In this document: positions 42,963 through 54,538 of the stretch, one piece after another
Numbering within the stretch: position 1 is the first letter of the stretch
How the letters are laid out: each line of letters starts with the position of its first letter
Translations under genes and position numbers: made by a program
The notes under the pieces: generated by a model
Told to the model about the DNA's origin: nothing
Seen by the model: the letters and a program-made list of their open reading frames with translations, nothing else
Database searches by the model: none
Source: Coenobita brevimanus
Lineage: Eukaryota > Arthropoda > Malacostraca > Decapoda > Coenobitidae
Reading direction: 5' to 3'
DNA length: 64,000 nt
Assembly: GCA_032717465.1 (NCBI GenBank)
Contig: JAVRFU010000162.1
Span: 1 to 64,000, forward strand

Positions 42963-45222
42963 TGGAATCAAGGTCCAAGTAAAATGGAGAAATAGAAGAA
43001 GGGAAGGACAGGAGGAAGGAGTATTTGCAAGGAGCATGGAAAGGTTACAAGAGGATGAGAAGAAGGCAGAATATAAGAGAGAAGTAGGGGAAAGATTGGG
43101 TAAATATGAATTGGAGCAGATGGGGGACGTGGAAGGTGTGTGTAAGATATTCACAGAAGAAATGTGTCCAGCATGTGAGATGGTTTGTGGGGTGAAGAGA
43201 AGACGAAAGGGAGTGCAAGGAACACCATGGTTTAATGAGGAGGTGGAACAGGGTGTGGCACAAAAGAAAAAAGTATATAATGAATGGATGAGAAATAAGG
43301 GCGTGGAAGAAGTTGAGAGATGGTAGAGAGAGTTATATGTAGAAAGGATGAGAGAGGTGAAAAGATTTATAAGAGAGAGTAAAAGAGAGTGGATGAGGAA
43401 TTTGGAAGGAATTTGAATTTCAAGTGGAAGAAATGTATGAAAATGTTTTGGAAAGAGATAAAGAGAGTCAGACAGGGTGGCAGTTAAGTTAGTAGGGGAG
43501 TGAAAGATAAAAATGGTAGATTACTAGTTGAGAAAGGAGAAAAAGTGAGCAGATGGAGAGAGCACTTTAATGAATTGTTGAACATTGAGCATGAAAGTAA
43601 TGCAAGTATATGTGGCCGGGGAGTGGCTGGGAGAAGGATGGATGTGAGAGGAAAGGAAGAAATCAGTAGAATAGAAGTTGTAGAAGCAATGATAAAAGTC
43701 ATAATGGGAAAAGCTGCAGGAATTGATGGAGTGTGTTTTGAAGTGCTGAAGCATAGGGGAGAGATCGTAGTAGAATGGATGTGGAAGATGTGCAGATTGG
43801 CCTGGGAGGAAGGTAGAGTCGTGGAGGATTGGAAGTCAGGTATAATTATTTCCTTGTACAGTACAAAGGGAAAGGGAAAACAGAAGTGCGTGGTAATCAC
43901 AGGGGCATTTGTCTTGTTCGTGTAATAGGAACAGTATACTGTAGGATGGTTATTGACAGAGTTAGGGAAATAACAGAGGAATTAATTGGAGAAGAACAGG
44001 GAGGCTTTAAGAAGGGAAAAGGTTGTATAGATCAGATATTCATTCTTAGATCTTTAGTGGAAAAGTTTCTAGAAAGAAGTTGTATGCGGCCTTCACGGAT
44101 TTCGAGAAAGCATAGGACAGGGTGGATAGACAAGGATTGTGGACTGTATTAAGAATATTTGGGGTAGATGGGAAGTTGTTGAATTCTGTGAAGATATGTG
44201 TGAGGGTGCTAAGGCCGTAGTGCGTATGGATAGTTAACTGAGTTAAATTTTCTATTTGAAGGTTGGATTGAATCAAGGGTGTGTCATGTCTCCATGGTTG
44301 TTCAATCTGTATATGGATGGGGTTATAAAACAGATACAGTGTAGGGCAGTGGATGTTCGAGTGGCCCTAATGAGAGAGGTCAGTGTTTGGAAACTCCTTG
44401 TACTGTTGTTTGCAGATGATACTATGTTAAGTGAAGATGAAGGTGAGCTGCAAGGCTTGGTGGATGTGTTTGGGAGAGTCTGTAAGAAACAGGATCTAAA
44501 GGTGAATGTAGGGAAGAGTAAAGTTATCCATGGTCTTCGAGAGAAGTGATGTCAGTGAATGTACAGTGGGGTTGGATGTGGAAGAAATGAAAAATGTGAG
44601 TGCATTTAAATACTTGGGTAGTGTGATGAGTAAGGATGGAAGTTTAGAGGGTGAAGTGCTTGAAAGGGTACAACAAGGAAGAAAGGTTGCTGGTTCCTTG
44701 AAAGCAGTGATAAGAAACAGGGAAGTGAGCATGGAATTGATAAAGCTACTACATGACAGTATTGTGATACCAACTCTAACATATGCAAGTGGAGCTTGGA
44801 CGTTGTTGGAGAGACGCAGGTCAAGAGTGAGAGCAGTGGAAATAAGTTATTTAAGAGGAGGATGTGGAGTCACATGGAGAGAGAGACTGACAAATGAGGA
44901 AGTGAAGGAGCATTGTGGTGTGGATGTGGATGGGATAGGAAGTGTTGGGAGAAACACATTGAGGTGGTTTGGCCATGTGGAGAGGATGGAGAGTGAGAGA
45001 CTGATGAGGAGAGTGTATGTGAGTGAGGTGGAAGTGGGGGAGAGGAAGAAGGAGGCTAAGGATGAGATGGAGGGATGGAATGGAGAAGTATATGAGAAAG
45101 GGGTGTGTTAGCTGGGATCAGGGCAATGAAATGCCAGGGACAAGTCAACTTGGAGGCGATTTGTTTGTGGCCACCCCTTACAGGATTAAGGCATCTGGCA
45201 AGAGATAGATAGATCCATTTCC
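42963..45222 (+). mobile_element. LINE-A copy 5: linker to tail, decayed
   Basis: Starts with GIKVQVKWRNRRREGQEEGV (end of endonuclease/linker), continues RLLVEKGEKVSRWREHFNEL (43520) and KAAGIDGVCFEVLKHRGEIV (43710), then VGLNQGCVMSPWLFNLYMDG (44260), FADDTMLSEDEGELQG (44415) and LRWFGHVERMESERLMRRVY (44960), and ends GGCATCTGGCAAGAGATAGA. Several stops and shifts. The join with copy 4 looks like recombination between LINE-A copies. Confidence 0.85.
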
Positions 45223-45765
45223 AATATTGTACATTTTTTTGCATTGAATTTCATTTCCCTCATCTGGCTCCAATGATGAATCCTATCCAGGTTCTCCTGC
45301 AGCATTTTACAGTCATGTTCAACTTCTACTTTCCACATGATCTTCACATCATCAGCAAAGAGACTTGCATTACTGTCCTTTATTAATGTTCTCATTAGTC
45401 AGTCTCACAAGAAGTCTCTCAACCACTCCAGAAAGTTCCCCTTCAGTCCTTTGTGCTCCAATTTCCACATTAGTTGCAATGGGTTACCTTGTCAAAGGCT
45501 TTCTCGAGATCTAAATACACACTGTTCACTCAACTACCCCTTTCCTATAGCACGTCTATCACCCTTGAGTAGAAGCTCAACAGGTTGGAAACACACACCT
45601 TTCACATCTGAATCCAAACTAACTTTCTTCCAAAATCTCCATCTCCTCCAGATATTTTATCCATCTGTCTTTCGTGATTCTCTCGAACAATTTTGCGTCT
45701 ATGGTGGCCAAGAACACTGGTTTATGATTCAGAGGTTCTTCTTTGTTTCCTCCCTTACAAATTGG
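45223..45765 (-). mobile_element. LINE-D (CR1/L2-like), reverse transcriptase part
   Basis: Read leftward: ICKGGNKEEPLNHKP, a DRWIKYLEEMEILEE-type FGFR segment, VYLDLEKAFDKV (palm), then MRTLIKDSNASLFADDVKIM (catalytic FADD) and NLDRIHHWSQMREMKFNAKK. The motif spacing and LFADD...W...FNAKKC style are of the CR1/L2 group, unlike the RTE-type LINE-A/B/C. Stops are frequent. It is cut on the left by the LINE-A copy 5 tail and on the right by the element at 45768-47121. Confidence 0.78.
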
Positions 45766-45767
45766 TA

Positions 45768-47121
45768 CAGTAGAGTCTTCATACAGCACGAGATAGGTTA
45801 TGCAGAAGCTCGTGCAAAATCAAATTAGCGCTGAAACGTGACATATATTTACATGTAAAGTAGGGGTTTAGGTTCTAGGAGCCTCATGTTTTTCGTTAAA
45901 AATATAGATAGATTATTACAAATACGCCTGCCTTAAGACAGCCAAGACAGTGTGTTTAGATACGATCTCACCGATTGGACACATCAGTGCATACTGCTTT
46001 CTAACCTGACTGATTAGTATTGCCCCCTAATACTCCCCATAAAAATTTGAATCACCAAGGATTGCCACTAAGCCTCTTGAATGTCCTCATTACCAATCAA
46101 GGAAAAAACTTTTGACCTAATCAACTCGTGAACAATGGCATACCAGCATCAGGCATATTTCACCAGGATTACTTTCGGCGCTTAAAAAAAAAAAAAAAAG
46201 CAGTGTGAAACTATTTTTGCAAGCCATTAGTGGTCAACAGTAAAGGAAACAAAATGCTATAAAGAAGTTGTCAGCATGGAGTGATTGCATATTTCCCACT
46301 TCTCAGATATAGTACATGAATGCAGTAATCATGAATAATAAGCAAGTCAGCCAAGCAGTATTATTTGCATGGCAGTATAATTCAAAGGAACTGAACTCAA
46401 AATTATTTCTACCTAACTCTGTATGTCAACACATTAGTGTCTTCACATATCGTAAGATCCGAGTTATCTCGACCAAAGACCATCACAAACATCAGGCACA
46501 AAACCCTCTCCCCCTTTTTCTTTTTACATGCTGCACTAAAGGTGAAAACCTGAATTTTACTGCTCCTTCATCATTAACTTTTTTTTTTTTTTCCAACAAA
46601 GAGAACTATCCACATCGTAAACACACCTGAGTCATATCTGTCTGATCATTTGCATTTAAGCTGCCACACCACATGCCACTTTGTCCAACAATTTTAGTTT
46701 CATTTTGAATAAATGCTTTTCTTATGTTCATAGCACTTTCATGGTGTTTAGGCATAACTAAAGTTACTTTGAAACTATGTGCTCAGAGTTCTGAGAGGAA
46801 ATGAGGAGCAAGGAATAAAGCAAATAAAGTTCTCATCACAGCGACTGTCTACACAACACTGAGGCAGGCTGTGGCAGGTGATATGGGACATGGGTCACGT
46901 GGGTTGGATCGTGTCGAGGAAGCCAATCAGTGACCAACAAAAGCATAACACACGAGTTGTATCTTGAAATACAATACCTTAACGCACCCATTTCCCACAG
47001 TTTCTCTCGTGCAATTGAGTGGTTCGGTATTACCGTGCTATTAAGTAATTATGGGAGAAATTATATGCCTTTGTTATTGTAAGATCGTTGTTTCGTTTTG
47101 TCTTAAATCACGATTCTGCCA
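45768..47121. mobile_element. TA-flanked non-autonomous DNA element, 1,354 bp, inside LINE-D
   Basis: Begins CAGTAGAGTC after TA (45766-45767) and ends GATTCTGCCA before TA (47122-47123). The inverse of the right end, TGGCAGAATC, pairs imperfectly with the left. Removing it and one TA rejoins LINE-D codons ...EWKRAN-VLPIC-KGGNKEE. A second, inverted copy covers 48893-49619. No transposase frame was found inside. Target TA and CAGT-type left end suggest the Tc1/mariner/pogo group. Confidence 0.75.
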
Positions 47122-47123
47122 TA

Positions 47124-48560
47124 GCACATTGGCCCTCTTCCATTCTCTTGGCACTTCTTCCAGAGAACACACAATTTAACCGTGAATTTTATCTGCCAGT
47201 TGTTCTCTGCATCCCTTCAGTACCCAGTTAGTGATTCTGCCCAGCCCTGGGGTTTTCCTTACATCTTGAATTTCCAGTAATTTATACACTTCCTTCACTT
47301 CCACTTTTACATCTTTTATCACAACAATTCTAGTCACTCCCTCCTCCTCCACGAAATCACTTTCTTAAGCGAAAACCTATTTGAAACTTTTGTTCATCAT
47401 TTCAACTTGCATTGCCGCATCTTTATAGACCTTTCCTTCTACTTTCAGTTTGTTGATTCCTTCCTTTTGTTTCAGTTTGCCATTAACAAACATATAATAC
47501 AACTTGGGTTCTTGCTTACATTTGTCAAGTATACCTTTTTCAAAGTTCCTTTCTTCCACCCTACATATTCTTGTTTATTCATTTCTAGTTCTTCTATATT
47601 CTTCCTTTGTTCTAATATTACCTCTCTTTCTCCAGTTCCATGCCATGTCCCTCCCTTTTTTTTTTTTCCTTTCATACACCTTCTGTTAAAGCAATCCTTT
47701 TTCCTGTTTTCTCTCCTCTTACTCATGGCACATATTTTTCCACTCCCTAATTATAGAGGTCAAGAAAGATATCCCACTTCCTCTGCATCTCTCTTGTTTC
47801 TCTGAATTTTCTCCAATCTGCATTTTTAAAAACTTTTCTCAGTCCTGTAAAGTTTGCTTTACCAAAGTTGTATCTTCCCTGCCTAAGCTCATGTCTTGGC
47901 ACCACGTTCCCTTTTATCATCTGGAACTCAATGACCACATGATCACTTTTCCAATAGGACACAGATATTTCAGAGATTCCATTGTGTCAGGTTCTTTGGT
48001 TAGTAGTAAATCTAGTCTTGCTGGTGTGTCATCAGTTCTAAATGTAGTTTATTCTTTGACCCACTGGGTGTTTTACATCATTCATTGATATGTTTAATAA
48101 TATTCCTCCCCACGAATCCGAACTACCACCTGATTCCCACTCCTCCCAGTTCACCTCTTTACAATTAAAGGCACCCACCAGGACTATATTTTGCTTTTCC
48201 CAATCACTTTCTGCAGGTGTCTAACCATTTCTGACAACATCTAGTATTCACCCTCATTCCATAGCCTTGTCTGAGGGTGAATATCCAGTTTCTAATTTCA
48301 TATTTACCAGTTCAGCTTTATCCACATTTATGCTGTTCTTCACTGCTATGATCACTCCTCCTGTTTTTTCTTTTCAGTCTCTTCTCTGTAGTTGTATTTA
48401 CCATCTCCCACATGGATATCAATATCCTTTCTTAGCTTGGTCTCTACGAAGCACATATTATCGGGCTCATTTACCGTCAAGAAATTGTTGATTTCCAGCA
48501 TTGCTGAGGTTAAGCCATTTATGTTAGCATATGCCACATTCAATCATTTTACGTTGTTTT
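47124..48560 (-). mobile_element. LINE-D (CR1/L2-like), endonuclease, linker and RT start
   Basis: Read leftward: NVAYANINGLTSAMLEINNF then FVETKLRKD (endonuclease start, 48543 on), SYWKSDHVVIEFQM (the S-D-H motif, 47960), NFEKGILDKCKQEPKLYYMF then VNGKLKQKEGINKLKVEGKV (linker, 47550), and LEIQDVRKTPGL with PREWKRANV (RT start, 47200-47130). Order and content match arthropod CR1/L2-type LINEs. Several shifts and stops. The continuation is at 45223-45765. Confidence 0.8.
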
Positions 48561-48629
48561 TTATTCTGTCGTTCTCCCTTCATAATGTGTATGTATGTAT
48601 GTGTGCGTGCACGCTTGTGTGACTAGAGG

Positions 48630-48880
48630 TGGGGTGATGATGATGATGATGGTGGTGGTTTTAATGTGGTATATTATGCCCTTTTTCTCTGTCTGTCTTT
48701 GCCTGTGGACTGGGCTGGCTGTAAGGGGTGATGGGGAGGCCAGGTTAAATAAAACAAACTTTATTGAATGTTATTTACAATTCAACATTGTTATCATCGT
48801 CATCATCCAGATCTGTTTTCCCACCTAAAGATGTAGGTACATTCCAGAGAGCCAGAACAACACCTCGAACAACAGCAGAG
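48630..48880 (+). mobile_element. Repeat family 4 copy (pair with 39349-39570)
   Basis: GGTGGTGGTTTTAATGTGGT, GACTGGGCTGGCTGTAAGGG and TTTCCCACCTAAAGATG correspond to the other copy in the same orientation. A GATGAT run marks its left end. Confidence 0.7.
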
Positions 48881-48892
48881 TCCCAATTTCGG

Positions 48893-49619
48893 GCAGAGAG
48901 AAGTAACCATCATGCAATAACACAAACATTTAATTTTTCTGTTAATTATTGACCAGCATGTTAATATCTCTCAGTTGCACCGGAGAAACAGAGTGGGAAG
49001 TGGGTGCATTTAGCTAGTGGATTTCCACGTAGGTTCATTTGTTTACAACTCCTGTGTTGTACTTTTGTTGGTCGCTGGTAGAGTTCTTTAACCTAAGCCG
49101 ACCCACATGACCCACGTCCCATACCAGCTGCTGCCTGCCTAAGCTGTTGTGTTAACTGTTGTTGTGTCAAGAAGCATTTATTTATTTATTTCCTTGCCCT
49201 TCATTTCATATAATAACTGAGTGTGCGGTTCCGAACTAAGTTTATTGTGTGGTGTGGGAGTTAATGCCAACAAGGGTAACATTTGGACAGTCAGATAAAA
49301 TGTGTTAGGTGTTACATGATGTGGGTAGTGTCTTTGTTGGACAGTGATTAAAAAACTAAAAATGCTAATGATGAGAGGGTAGTGAAATTCAAGTTTTCAC
49401 ATTAATTGCAGCGAGTGTGAAAAGGGCTTTGTGACCGATGCTCGTTATTAACTAACAGAGTCAGGGCCAGAAAATGTGGTTTGTTCGGTATGTGACGAGT
49501 CTACGTCTTGGTATAAGAAGTTAGGTAAGATAATTGTCAGCTCATTTCTTGTGAACTATACTTTCATACAAATTATGCTGTTTGGCTGACTTGTTCAAAA
49601 ATAGTTTCACAGTTTAGTG
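48893..49619. mobile_element. Second copy of the 45768-47121 element, inverted and truncated
   Basis: Shared words in inverted order include GTTGCACCGGAGAAACAGAG, GGGAAGTGGGTGCATTTAG, GACCCACATGACCCACGTCC and the final AAAATAGTTTCACAGTTTAG. At 49619 it is cut by a LINE-B copy whose truncated 5' end begins there, so LINE-B inserted into this element. Confidence 0.65.
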
Positions 49620-50500
49620 GCAAGCATAGGGCTAGATAAGAGGTTTTCAGGGCAAAATCTGAGTCTCAGAGACATTTACTTGACAACCTTAATAATGTGC
49701 AGAGGAAGACTATGATACTTAAGGTGGCAAATCAGATGAAGAGGGAATATTGGGATATCAGTGTGTGAAGAATGTTGAAGGAAAGGTAGTGGTGGGCAGT
49801 GAGGGTATTCAAGATGCGTGGAGAGAGTATTACAACTGGTTGTTGAATGATGAGTTTAGGACAGGGAAGGTTTGGAGCCAGCAGATCCAGCGTTTGGCTG
49901 TTGGCCTTGCTTGATGCTGCTACTGTGAGCAGGGCAGTAGGAGGGATGCAGCTGGGGAAGGCAGCAACTGTGTCTGGGTTGACTGCTGAAATGGAGAAGG
50001 CCTCATGAGATATAGGAGTGAAGATAGTTACAGGTTTTATAATTATGATTATTTATGAGTGTGTTTTCCCAGATAATTGGCTGAATAGTATAATTGTATA
50101 TGTGGACAAGAGAAGTGTGACAAGCCAAATGGTTTTCTGTACACCAGGAAACCATTTACTATGCTGGGTGGTAATCATATAACCATATTATGGCAGCTGG
50201 TGATTTAGTGGGTAATTAAGGCACTCCATTTGGATTGAGGCAGTGCAGGTTTATATCAGATGGGTGGTTGGGGTTTATTGCTCAAGTAATGCCACTCAGG
50301 GATTAGTGAGGCTGCTGACTTTCATCTTAAATGTCAGGTCCATCTTGCCTAGCCCCGGGCTTTTACGCTCCTCATGGGGCAACACAGGATTCAGTGTTGA
50401 TGATGATGTACAAGGAGAATGGTGATGATCTGGAAAGAGGATATTATAGAGGCATAAAGATTTTGGAACAGATGTGAAGAAATGCCTTTGTTTATGAGTG
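49620..50500 (+). mobile_element. LINE-B copy, linker/RT fragment, split by SINE-2
   Basis: CAAGCATAGGGCTAGATAAG and AGAGTATTACAACTGGTTGT follow the LINE-B sequence at 23710-24240 with many changes. After a SINE-2 insertion (50117-50409) it resumes with ATGATCTGGAAAGAGGATAT (24240 onward). Confidence 0.75.
50117..50409 (+). mobile_element. SINE-2 composite copy with SINE-1-like 5' module
   Basis: The 5' part GACAAGCCAAATGGTTTTCT to GGTGGTAATCATATAACCA is the SINE-1 palindromic core. It is followed directly by GGTGATTTAGTGGGTAATTA, the SINE-2 head, and the SINE-2 body GCCTAGCCCCGGGC to a GATGATGATG tail. Imperfect direct repeats flank it: TGTGGACAAGAGAA at the left, TGTACAAGGAGAA at the right. 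Confidence 0.8.
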
Positions 50501-50662
50501 AGATAATTTTGATCCAAAAGTGATCATTTTAACGTGCCGGGTACAATAATATGGGTTTGGGAATCTGGCAACACTGCTCAGCAGGAGACTGCTAGCTTCC
50601 CTCTTCCAACACAGCATTACCACCGATAGATGAGTGTTATGCATGTTTCATATGATTAATTA
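50501..50662. other. Short unassigned stretch
   Basis: Nothing recognised between the LINE-B fragment and the (TATC)n tail of the next LINE-A copy. Confidence 0.35.
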
Positions 50663-50667
50663 ATGTC

Positions 50668-52916
50668 TATCTATCTATCTATACCCCGACGACATAATCC
50701 TGCAAAGGGTGGCTTCAGACAAAACGCCTCCAAGTCGCTCTGTCACCCACCATTTGACTACCCTCCCTCCCTCATATACCTGTCAACTCCATCTCTCCAC
50801 CTCATCCTCGGTCTACCCCTCAATCTCCCTCAATCTCCCTCCCTCCACCTCACCTACGTACACCCTCTTAGTCAGTCTTTCATTCTCCATTCTCTTCACA
50901 TGTTCAAACCACCTCAGGTTATTTCTCCTAATCTTCTCAACCACATCCACATCCACCCCAGAACATTCCTTCACTTCTTCATTCGTCAACCAGTCCCTCC
51001 ACGTCACTCCACATACTCCTCTCACTTTACTCTTCCCTACATTCACCTTTAGATTCCGTTTCTTACACACTCTCCCAAACGCATGAATCAAGCCTTGCAG
51101 CTCCCTTTCGTCTTCACTCAACAACACAGTATCATCTGCAAACAACAGTACAGGGAGTTTCCAAACACTACCCTCTCTCACCAGGGCCACTCCAACATCC
51201 ACTACCCTAACTTGTACCTCTTTTATTACCCCATCCATGTACAGATTGAACAACCATGGAGACATGACAGATCCCTGTTTCAACCCAACTTTCAAAGAGA
51301 AAAATTCACTCAGTTCACCATCCACACGCACTGCAGCCTTCGCACCATCGTACATACTCTTCACAGCATTCAACAACTTCCCATCTACAGTACTCCATAT
51401 ATTCTTAATACAGTACTTTCCACAGCCCTTGTCTATCCACCCTGTCATATGCTTTCTCCAAAACCATGAATGCCGCATACAACTTCTTTCCCTTCTCTAG
51501 AAACTTTTCCACTAAAGATCTAAGAATGAATATCTGATCTAGACAACTTCATCACTTCGTAAAGCCTCCCTGTTCTTTTCCAAGTAATTCCTCTGTTCTT
51601 TCTTTAACTCTGTCAGTATGTATCCTACTATACATTTTTCCTGTTGTACTAAGAAGACAAATGCCCCTATGATTACCACACACTTCTCTTTCCCCTTTTC
51701 CATTGTACAAGGAAATAATTATACCTGCCTTCCAATCCTCAGGGACTCTGCCTTCCTCCCAGGTCAATCTGCACATCTTCGAGATCCATTCTACTACTAT
51801 CTCTACCCCATGCTTCAGCATTTCACCAGACACTCCATCAATTCCTTGGGCTTTCTCCAATTTGACTTTCTTCATTGGTTCCACACTTCTATCCTACTGA
51901 TTTCTTCCTGTCTTCTCACCTCCCTCCTTCTCGCAGCCATTCACGAACCACTTATACTCTCATTACTTCCATCCGCTATATTTAACAATTCTTTAAAATG
52001 TTCTCTCCATCTGCTCACTTTTTCTGCCTTCTCCACTAGTAATCTACCATTTTTATCTTTCACTCCCCTGCTAACTTTACTTCCATCCTGTCTTCCTGTC
52101 TTCACCTCTTTCCAGATTTTTTTTTACACTCCCTCCACTTTACACTCAGATTCCTTCCAAATTCCTCATCCACTCTCCTCTTACTCTCTCTTACTTATCT
52201 TTTCACTTCTCTCTTTGTTTCTACATATAACTCTCTCTTCCGCCTCTCAAGTTCTTCCACGCTCCTATTTCTCATCCATTCATTGTATGCTTTCTTCTTT
52301 TGTGCCACAGCCTGTCTCACCTCTTCATTCCACCACCATGTTCCTTGCACCCCCCTCCGTCTTCTCTGTATCCCACACACCACATCACATGCTGCACATA
52401 TTTCTTCTGTGAATATCCTGCACACACCTTCCACGTCCCCCATCTGCTCCAATTCGTATTTGCCTAATTGTTCCTCCACTTCTCTCTTATATTCTGCCTT
52501 TTTCTCATCTTCTTTTAACCTCTCCAGTCTCCTTACAAATACTCCTTCTTCCCGTCCTTCCCTTGTATTTCTCCATCTTATTTGGATCTTGATTCTGACC
52601 ACCACCAAGTAGTGGTCAGAAAGTTCACTCCACACACCTCTATAAGTTCTTGTATCCATTACACATCTTCGCATCCTTTCATCCACACACACATAATCAA
52701 TCATTGCCTTCCTTTCAGTTCACCACCCACCCTTCTCATCACTCGCCATGTATACCTGTGGATCATCTTGTGCCTGAAGAGGGTATTGGCTATCACCAAC
52801 CCTCTCCCAGCACAAATGTCCACTAACACACTGCCATTCTCATCTATCTCAGCAGGCACACCCCACCCACCAACTATTCCATCCACCTTCACATTCCCTA
52901 CTTTACCATTCATATC
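50668..52916 (-). mobile_element. LINE-A copy 6, minus orientation, with internal RT deletion
   Basis: Tail at the left (CTATCTATCTATACCCCGAC). Read leftward from 52913: GVPAEIDENGSVLVDICAGR (endonuclease), DYVCVDERMRRCVMDTRTYR, SELSDHYLVVVRIK (S-D-H), VQGTWWWNEEVRQAVAQKKK (linker), EKAQGIDGVSGEMLKH, and then a 221-aa open frame 51478-50813. In that frame KRNLKVNVGKSKV is fused directly to RGVCGVTWRDWLTNEEV; about 105 residues present in copy 1 are missing without loss of frame. Confidence 0.87.
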
Positions 52917-53287
52917 TATCTATCTATCTATTGCCAGACGTCATAATCCCGTAAAGGGTGGCCATTTGACTCTGAGTTATTTGTTTTACGGGGAGGGGCA
53001 CTAACCCTCCACCAACCCACTTGCTGACACGTAAGGAGCACTTATGATTTGGTTATATGGTTACCACCCAGCTTTGTAAATGGTTTCTTGGCTTACAGGA
53101 AACCATTTGGCTTCTCACTCAATGTAAAGCTACCTGTAAAGGAAAGAAAAGCAATAAGAAGTGACAGGAAAGATGGGAGAAATAGGAAGAGAGGAGGACA
53201 GGCACAGAAAAAGAATGATAAAGGCTAAGGAAGAAGTAGGCAGCACTACATCAAGTGAGTGGATGATGGTCGCCACCACCTACCACC
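52917..53287 (-). mobile_element. SINE-1 copy, full length, joining two LINE-A pieces
   Basis: Tail at the left abutting ...TACCATTCATATC, exactly the LINE-A site used by the SINE-1 at 41946. The 5' end is at 53287 (CACCACCTACCACC). To the right is LINE-A reverse transcriptase, not the endonuclease expected if this were a simple insertion. Confidence 0.88.
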
Positions 53288-53935
53288 ATGTACTCACATT
53301 TTCCATTTCCTCATCATCCAGCCTCACTGTACATTCACTGACTTCACTTCTCTTGATGACCATAACTTTACTTTTCCCTACATTCACCTTTAAATTCCGT
53401 TTCTTACACACTCTCCAAAACTCGTCCACCAAGCCTTGCAGCTCCCCTTCATCTTCGCTTAACATCTGCAAACAACAGTACAGGGAGTTTCCAGAGACTA
53501 CCCTCTCTCACTAGGGTCACTCCAACATCCACTGCCCTACCTTGTATCTCTTTTATAACCCCATTCATGTACAGATTGAACAACCATGGAGACATGACAC
53601 ATCCCTGTTTCAACCCAACCTTCAAAGAGAAAAATTCACTCAGTTCACCATCCACATGCACTGCAGCCTTAGCACCCTCATACATACTCTTCACAGCATT
53701 CAACACCTTCCCAGCTACTCAATATATTCAAAATACTTTCCACAATCCTTGTCTATCCACCCTATCATATGCTTTCTCCAAATGCTTAAAGGCCGCCTAC
53801 AACTTCTTTCCCTTCTCTAGAAATTTTTCCACTAAAGATCTAAGAATGAATATCTGATCTACACAACCTCTTCCCTTCCTAAAGCCTCCCTGTTCTTCTC
53901 CAACTAATTCTTCTGTTATTTCCTTAACTCTGTCA
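53288..53935 (-). mobile_element. LINE-A copy 7: reverse transcriptase fragment
   Basis: Read leftward: LNAVKSMYEGAKAAVHVDGE, SLKVGLKQGCVMSPWLFNLY and, after a small deletion that removes the FADD box, LSEDEGELQGLVDEFWRVCK, then MVIKRSEVSECTVRLDDEEM, ending ENVST at the SINE-1 5' end. Confidence 0.83.
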
Positions 53936-54318
53936 GGTGCTTGAGTGTGTGAAAGTGGATGTATGTGGAATAACTGAAACTAAATGAAGAGGTGAGAGTG
54001 AGAGACAGTGGGGGTATGGATGGGAAATATGTGCAGGAGTAGGTGAGAATGAGAGGGCAAAAGAAGGAGTGTGTATTGTTGTGAGTAAAAGATTGAAGAA
54101 GAACATAAGAGAGTACGGATCAGTTGGCTCAAAGATTGTGTGGGTTAGATTGAATGTTGGAATACAAATGTGGGCAATTGTGTGCGTGTATACGCCAACG
54201 CAAGATCGTGCAAGCAGAGTGAGAGAAGAGTTCTGGACAAATGTGGAAGTGTGCATGGAAAAGTTCGGAAGGAATGAGTGTTTTTGATTGGTAATATGAA
54301 AGAGGTAAACAGTCATCA
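53936..54318 (+). mobile_element. LINE-A endonuclease fragment, inverted relative to 53288-53935
   Basis: Plus strand: VDVCGITETK (the N-terminal catalytic Glu region), VCIVVSKRLKKNIREYGSVG, then QMWAIVCVYTPTQDRASRVR, up to FGRNECF. It is the 5' part of LINE-A placed head-to-head with the RT fragment, the structure expected from twin-priming 5' inversion. It is also the only place in the window where the extreme endonuclease N-terminus is visible. Confidence 0.82.
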
Positions 54319-54538
54319 CTCAAAGGATGAATAATAAATTGACAGATGATAGGAGCAAACCATAAATATTACTCTACAGTAGTAATGTACCTCTTTTTAT
54401 TAAATTTCAAATGTATGTTGCTGCTAGTATGTACAGAGCCAATAGCTCTTAAAATATTTCATTTCATTTTGAGAGTGTGGGGACCTCATAGTCAGTGTGA
54501 TGTACTAAAAAGTGCTGAAGTTCATCCTTACTCTACAG

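Noticed and set aside
47407..47805. Plus-strand 132-codon hydrophobic frame that looks like a membrane protein
   Set aside because: It is the antisense of the LINE-D linker; apparent membrane segments come from translating the complement of Lys/Glu-rich codons.
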